Below are positions 6,240 through 7,556 of a DNA stretch of 7,556 nucleotides, one piece after another; the stretch's first letter is position 1; every line of letters begins with the position of its first letter. The notes beneath the pieces are model-generated. The model had not been told where the DNA came from. It ran no database searches and worked only from the letters and a program-made list of their open reading frames with translations. The DNA comes from Caldisericia bacterium (GTDB taxonomy: Bacteria > Caldisericota > Caldisericia > UBA6126). The stretch covers positions 1 through 7,556 of the forward strand of contig JAQVYZ010000040.1 of NCBI GenBank assembly GCA_028708485.1, in the 5' to 3' direction. The translations under genes and the position numbers were made by a program.

Positions 6240-7129
6240 AACTTCATTTCAATCACTTGACTGGAATCCAACACCGGCAGCTGTGCGTAATAAGCAAATG
6301 AGGACAACACAGCTTGAATCGGGATCAAACCTATCAATTCCGTTTCTCTAATCGTCACTCCGTACCGCTTTGCTTCCAATCGTACTAATTCTATTACGCG
6401 GTAAAGAGGAAGTTTTTTAAAATCCAGAATATTCATGGAAACTTGTGCCATATTCTTTTCACTGATAAACATGCCCTTCGCTTGCAGATACTTATGCCCA
6501 CCACCGCTTTCACGGATACTCCTGGCGATCGATTCAGCCATTATCTCATCTGTCGTGTCCAAATAGACATTGTATGCAATCAAAAACTCTCTGGCACCAA
6601 CCGCAACTACTCCGGCTGTTGTATGTTTCCGGGTTGGTCCGAAATCAGGGATCCAATCTTTTTCAGTAATTTTTTTGTCAAACCCTTCAAATTCACCTTT
6701 TCGAATGGAAGGTAGTTTTTTTCTGTTTTCAGATTTTGCTGAATTCGCATAGAGATAGACCGGCAATTTCAGGTCATCACTGATTCTTTTTGCTAATTGT
6801 TCACTGGCTTGGATACATTCCTCCATGGTGATGTTGATTAACGGGATGATAGGGATAACATCGACGGCGCCCATTCTGGGGTGGGTACCCGAGTGTGTTC
6901 GTAAATCGATCAGTTGAAGAGCCTGGACTGTTAATTGATAAGCTGCTTCCAGTACTTCTTCCACAGGCCCGATAAAAGTTAAAACAGACCGGTTGTGATC
7001 GGAGTCAGATGAAGAATCTATCATCCTGACACCTTTCACTGATTCGATCGCTTGGATACACTTCTGAACTACTTCAAGATTTTTCCCTTCCGATATATTC
7101 GGAACGCATTCAACAATTTTTGGATTCAT
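6236..7129 (-). CDS. ftcD: Glutamate formimidoyltransferase (single-domain FtcD)
   Basis: This cytosolic enzyme transfers the formimino group of N-formimino-L-glutamate, the histidine degradation product, to tetrahydrofolate, giving glutamate and 5-formimino-THF. The 297 residues correspond to the formiminotransferase part only; the fused cyclodeaminase half of mammalian FTCD is absent, as in many bacteria. Diagnostic stretches are ECVPNISEG (7-15), DHNRSV (44-49), the HPRMGAVDVIP active-site region with catalytic His83, RKGEFEGF (143-150), PDFGPTRKHTTAGVVAVGAREFLIAYNV (161-188), ESGGGHKYLQAKG (207-219), QVSMNI (229-234) and ETELIGLIP (262-270). The start at 7129 has AAGGAAGAG upstream. It begins 24 bases after the stop of the stalk-domain gene and overlaps thiI by four bases, so it is the middle gene of an apparent operon. 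The usual partners (cyclodeaminase fchA, hutH, hutI) are not in the window, which leaves its use in histidine or purine breakdown unproven here. Confidence 0.94.
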   Translation of the reverse strand: MNPKIVECVPNISEGKNLEVVQKCIQAIESVKGVRMIDSSSDSDHNRSVLTFIGPVEEVLEAAYQLTVQALQLIDLRTHSGTHPRMGAVDVIPIIPLINITMEECIQASEQLAKRISDDLKLPVYLYANSAKSENRKKLPSIRKGEFEGFDKKITEKDWIPDFGPTRKHTTAGVVAVGAREFLIAYNVYLDTTDEIMAESIARSIRESGGGHKYLQAKGMFISEKNMAQVSMNILDFKKLPLYRVIELVRLEAKRYGVTIRETELIGLIPIQAVLSSFAYYAQLPVLDSSQVIEMKL

Positions 7130-7135
7130 ACAAAT

Positions 7136-7144
7136 CTCTTCCTT
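7136..7144 (-). promoter_or_regulatory. Ribosome binding site of the formimidoyltransferase gene
   Basis: On the minus strand AAGGAAGAG (7144 to 7136) precedes the ATG at 7129. It lies wholly in the 24-base gap after the upstream stop codon (7156-7154) and supports the chosen start. Confidence 0.65.
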
Positions 7145-7153
7145 TTCTTTTTT

Positions 7154-7556
7154 TTATTTGGGATAAATGACGGTTATGGTCTGTTTTTTGCCATCCCATT
7201 GTACATCTGCGTTTAGAGTTTCTGATACAAAACGCAGAGGGACAAAAGTCCTGCTGTTAATAATCTTTGGCGGGACAGAAGAGGGCAGTTCCTGACGAGT
7301 TTTATCAACCAAACAAAAGGATTTATTGATCCAGAGCTCTATCACTTTCGAGAATTGCGTCATTGTGATTTTCTGCTCTTTGGCATCCCATTCTACTATT
7401 GCATCCAGATTTTCTCCGAGAAAACGTAAAGGAACCAGGGTCCTGCCGTTTTGAATCACAGGTGGAGCATCCAACATCACTTTATTCTGGTCAATAAAAG
7501 CTTCTTTTTTGTTAATAGTGAGAACAATTTTCTTTTGTTTTCTGGATAAAATGTTT
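7154..7556 (-). CDS. 3' end of a protein with two copper amine oxidase N-like stalk domains (5' truncated by window edge)
   Basis: The reading frame stays open to the window edge, giving 133 C-terminal residues ending at the TAA at 7156-7154. An internal GTG at 7480 should not be taken as the start: the frame continues upstream with KKIVLTINKKEAFIDQNK, which is the normal beginning of the first stalk domain. The segment is two tandem domains of the copper amine oxidase N-terminal-like family, with cores NGRTLVPLRFLGE and NSRTFVPLRFVSE, each followed by an EWDAKEQKIT / QWDGKKQTIT strand. These domains occur at the ends of secreted Firmicutes proteins and hold no copper site themselves. The missing N-terminus presumably carries the signal peptide and functional domain, so function cannot be called. 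The protein resembles the tail of the large exported protein at 2092-4974 and leads the apparent operon with the formimidoyltransferase and thiI genes. Confidence 0.85.
   Translation of the reverse strand, partial: NILSRKQKKIVLTINKKEAFIDQNKVMLDAPPVIQNGRTLVPLRFLGENLDAIVEWDAKEQKITMTQFSKVIELWINKSFCLVDKTRQELPSSVPPKIINSRTFVPLRFVSETLNADVQWDGKKQTITVIYPK

Noticed and set aside
1..7556. A new defence, mobile or CRISPR-type system.
   Set aside because: No nuclease, recombinase, reverse transcriptase, toxin-antitoxin pair or spaced repeats are visible. All complete genes but the large exported protein are recognised housekeeping families.

Overview
The window reads as an AT-rich chromosomal segment (about 40% G+C by eye, not counted) from an anaerobic bacterium of the Firmicutes/Clostridia type or a neighbouring lineage such as Atribacterota. 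The pointers are strong AGGAGG-type ribosome binding sites, AAA/ATT-rich codon use, secreted proteins ending in tandem 'copper amine oxidase N-terminal-like' stalk domains, and a stand-alone glutamate formimidoyltransferase. No marker here fixes the species. I see no rRNA, tRNA, transposase, phage gene or CRISPR array, and there is no gene-free stretch over 300 bases.

Left part, + strand: folD (110-946) and hemW (946-2046) form a tight pair. The folD stop and hemW start share one base (TAATG), and hemW has no visible ribosome binding site of its own, so it is probably translated by coupling. A perfect 10-bp inverted repeat spanning the hemW stop separates this pair from the convergent minus-strand genes and may terminate transcription in both directions.

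Middle, minus strand: 2092-4974 encodes a 960-residue exported protein of unknown function. It has a signal peptide, a long beta-rich N-terminal half with two dockerin/EF-hand-like calcium loops, Ig-like domains, and two C-terminal stalk domains. Its start is best placed at the ATG at 4974, because the more upstream TTG at 4995 overlaps the ribosome binding site.

Right part, minus strand: reading leftward from the window edge come the 3' end of a second stalk-domain protein (7154 to beyond 7556), a glutamate formimidoyltransferase (ftcD-type, 6236-7129), and a thiI-type tRNA sulfurtransferase (5109-6239) joined to it by an ATGA overlap. The short spacings suggest one operon.

Two themes connect the genes. 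FtcD and FolD both act on tetrahydrofolate one-carbon units: FtcD loads formimino-THF, and FolD interconverts methenyl-, methylene- and formyl-THF. The cyclodeaminase that would link them is not in the window. HemW and ThiI are both likely Fe-S proteins: HemW is a radical SAM protein, and this ThiI has the CxxC-plus-Cys pattern of the Fe-S-dependent archaeal type. Most of the content is housekeeping. The least explained items are the large exported protein and the unusual ThiI active site.
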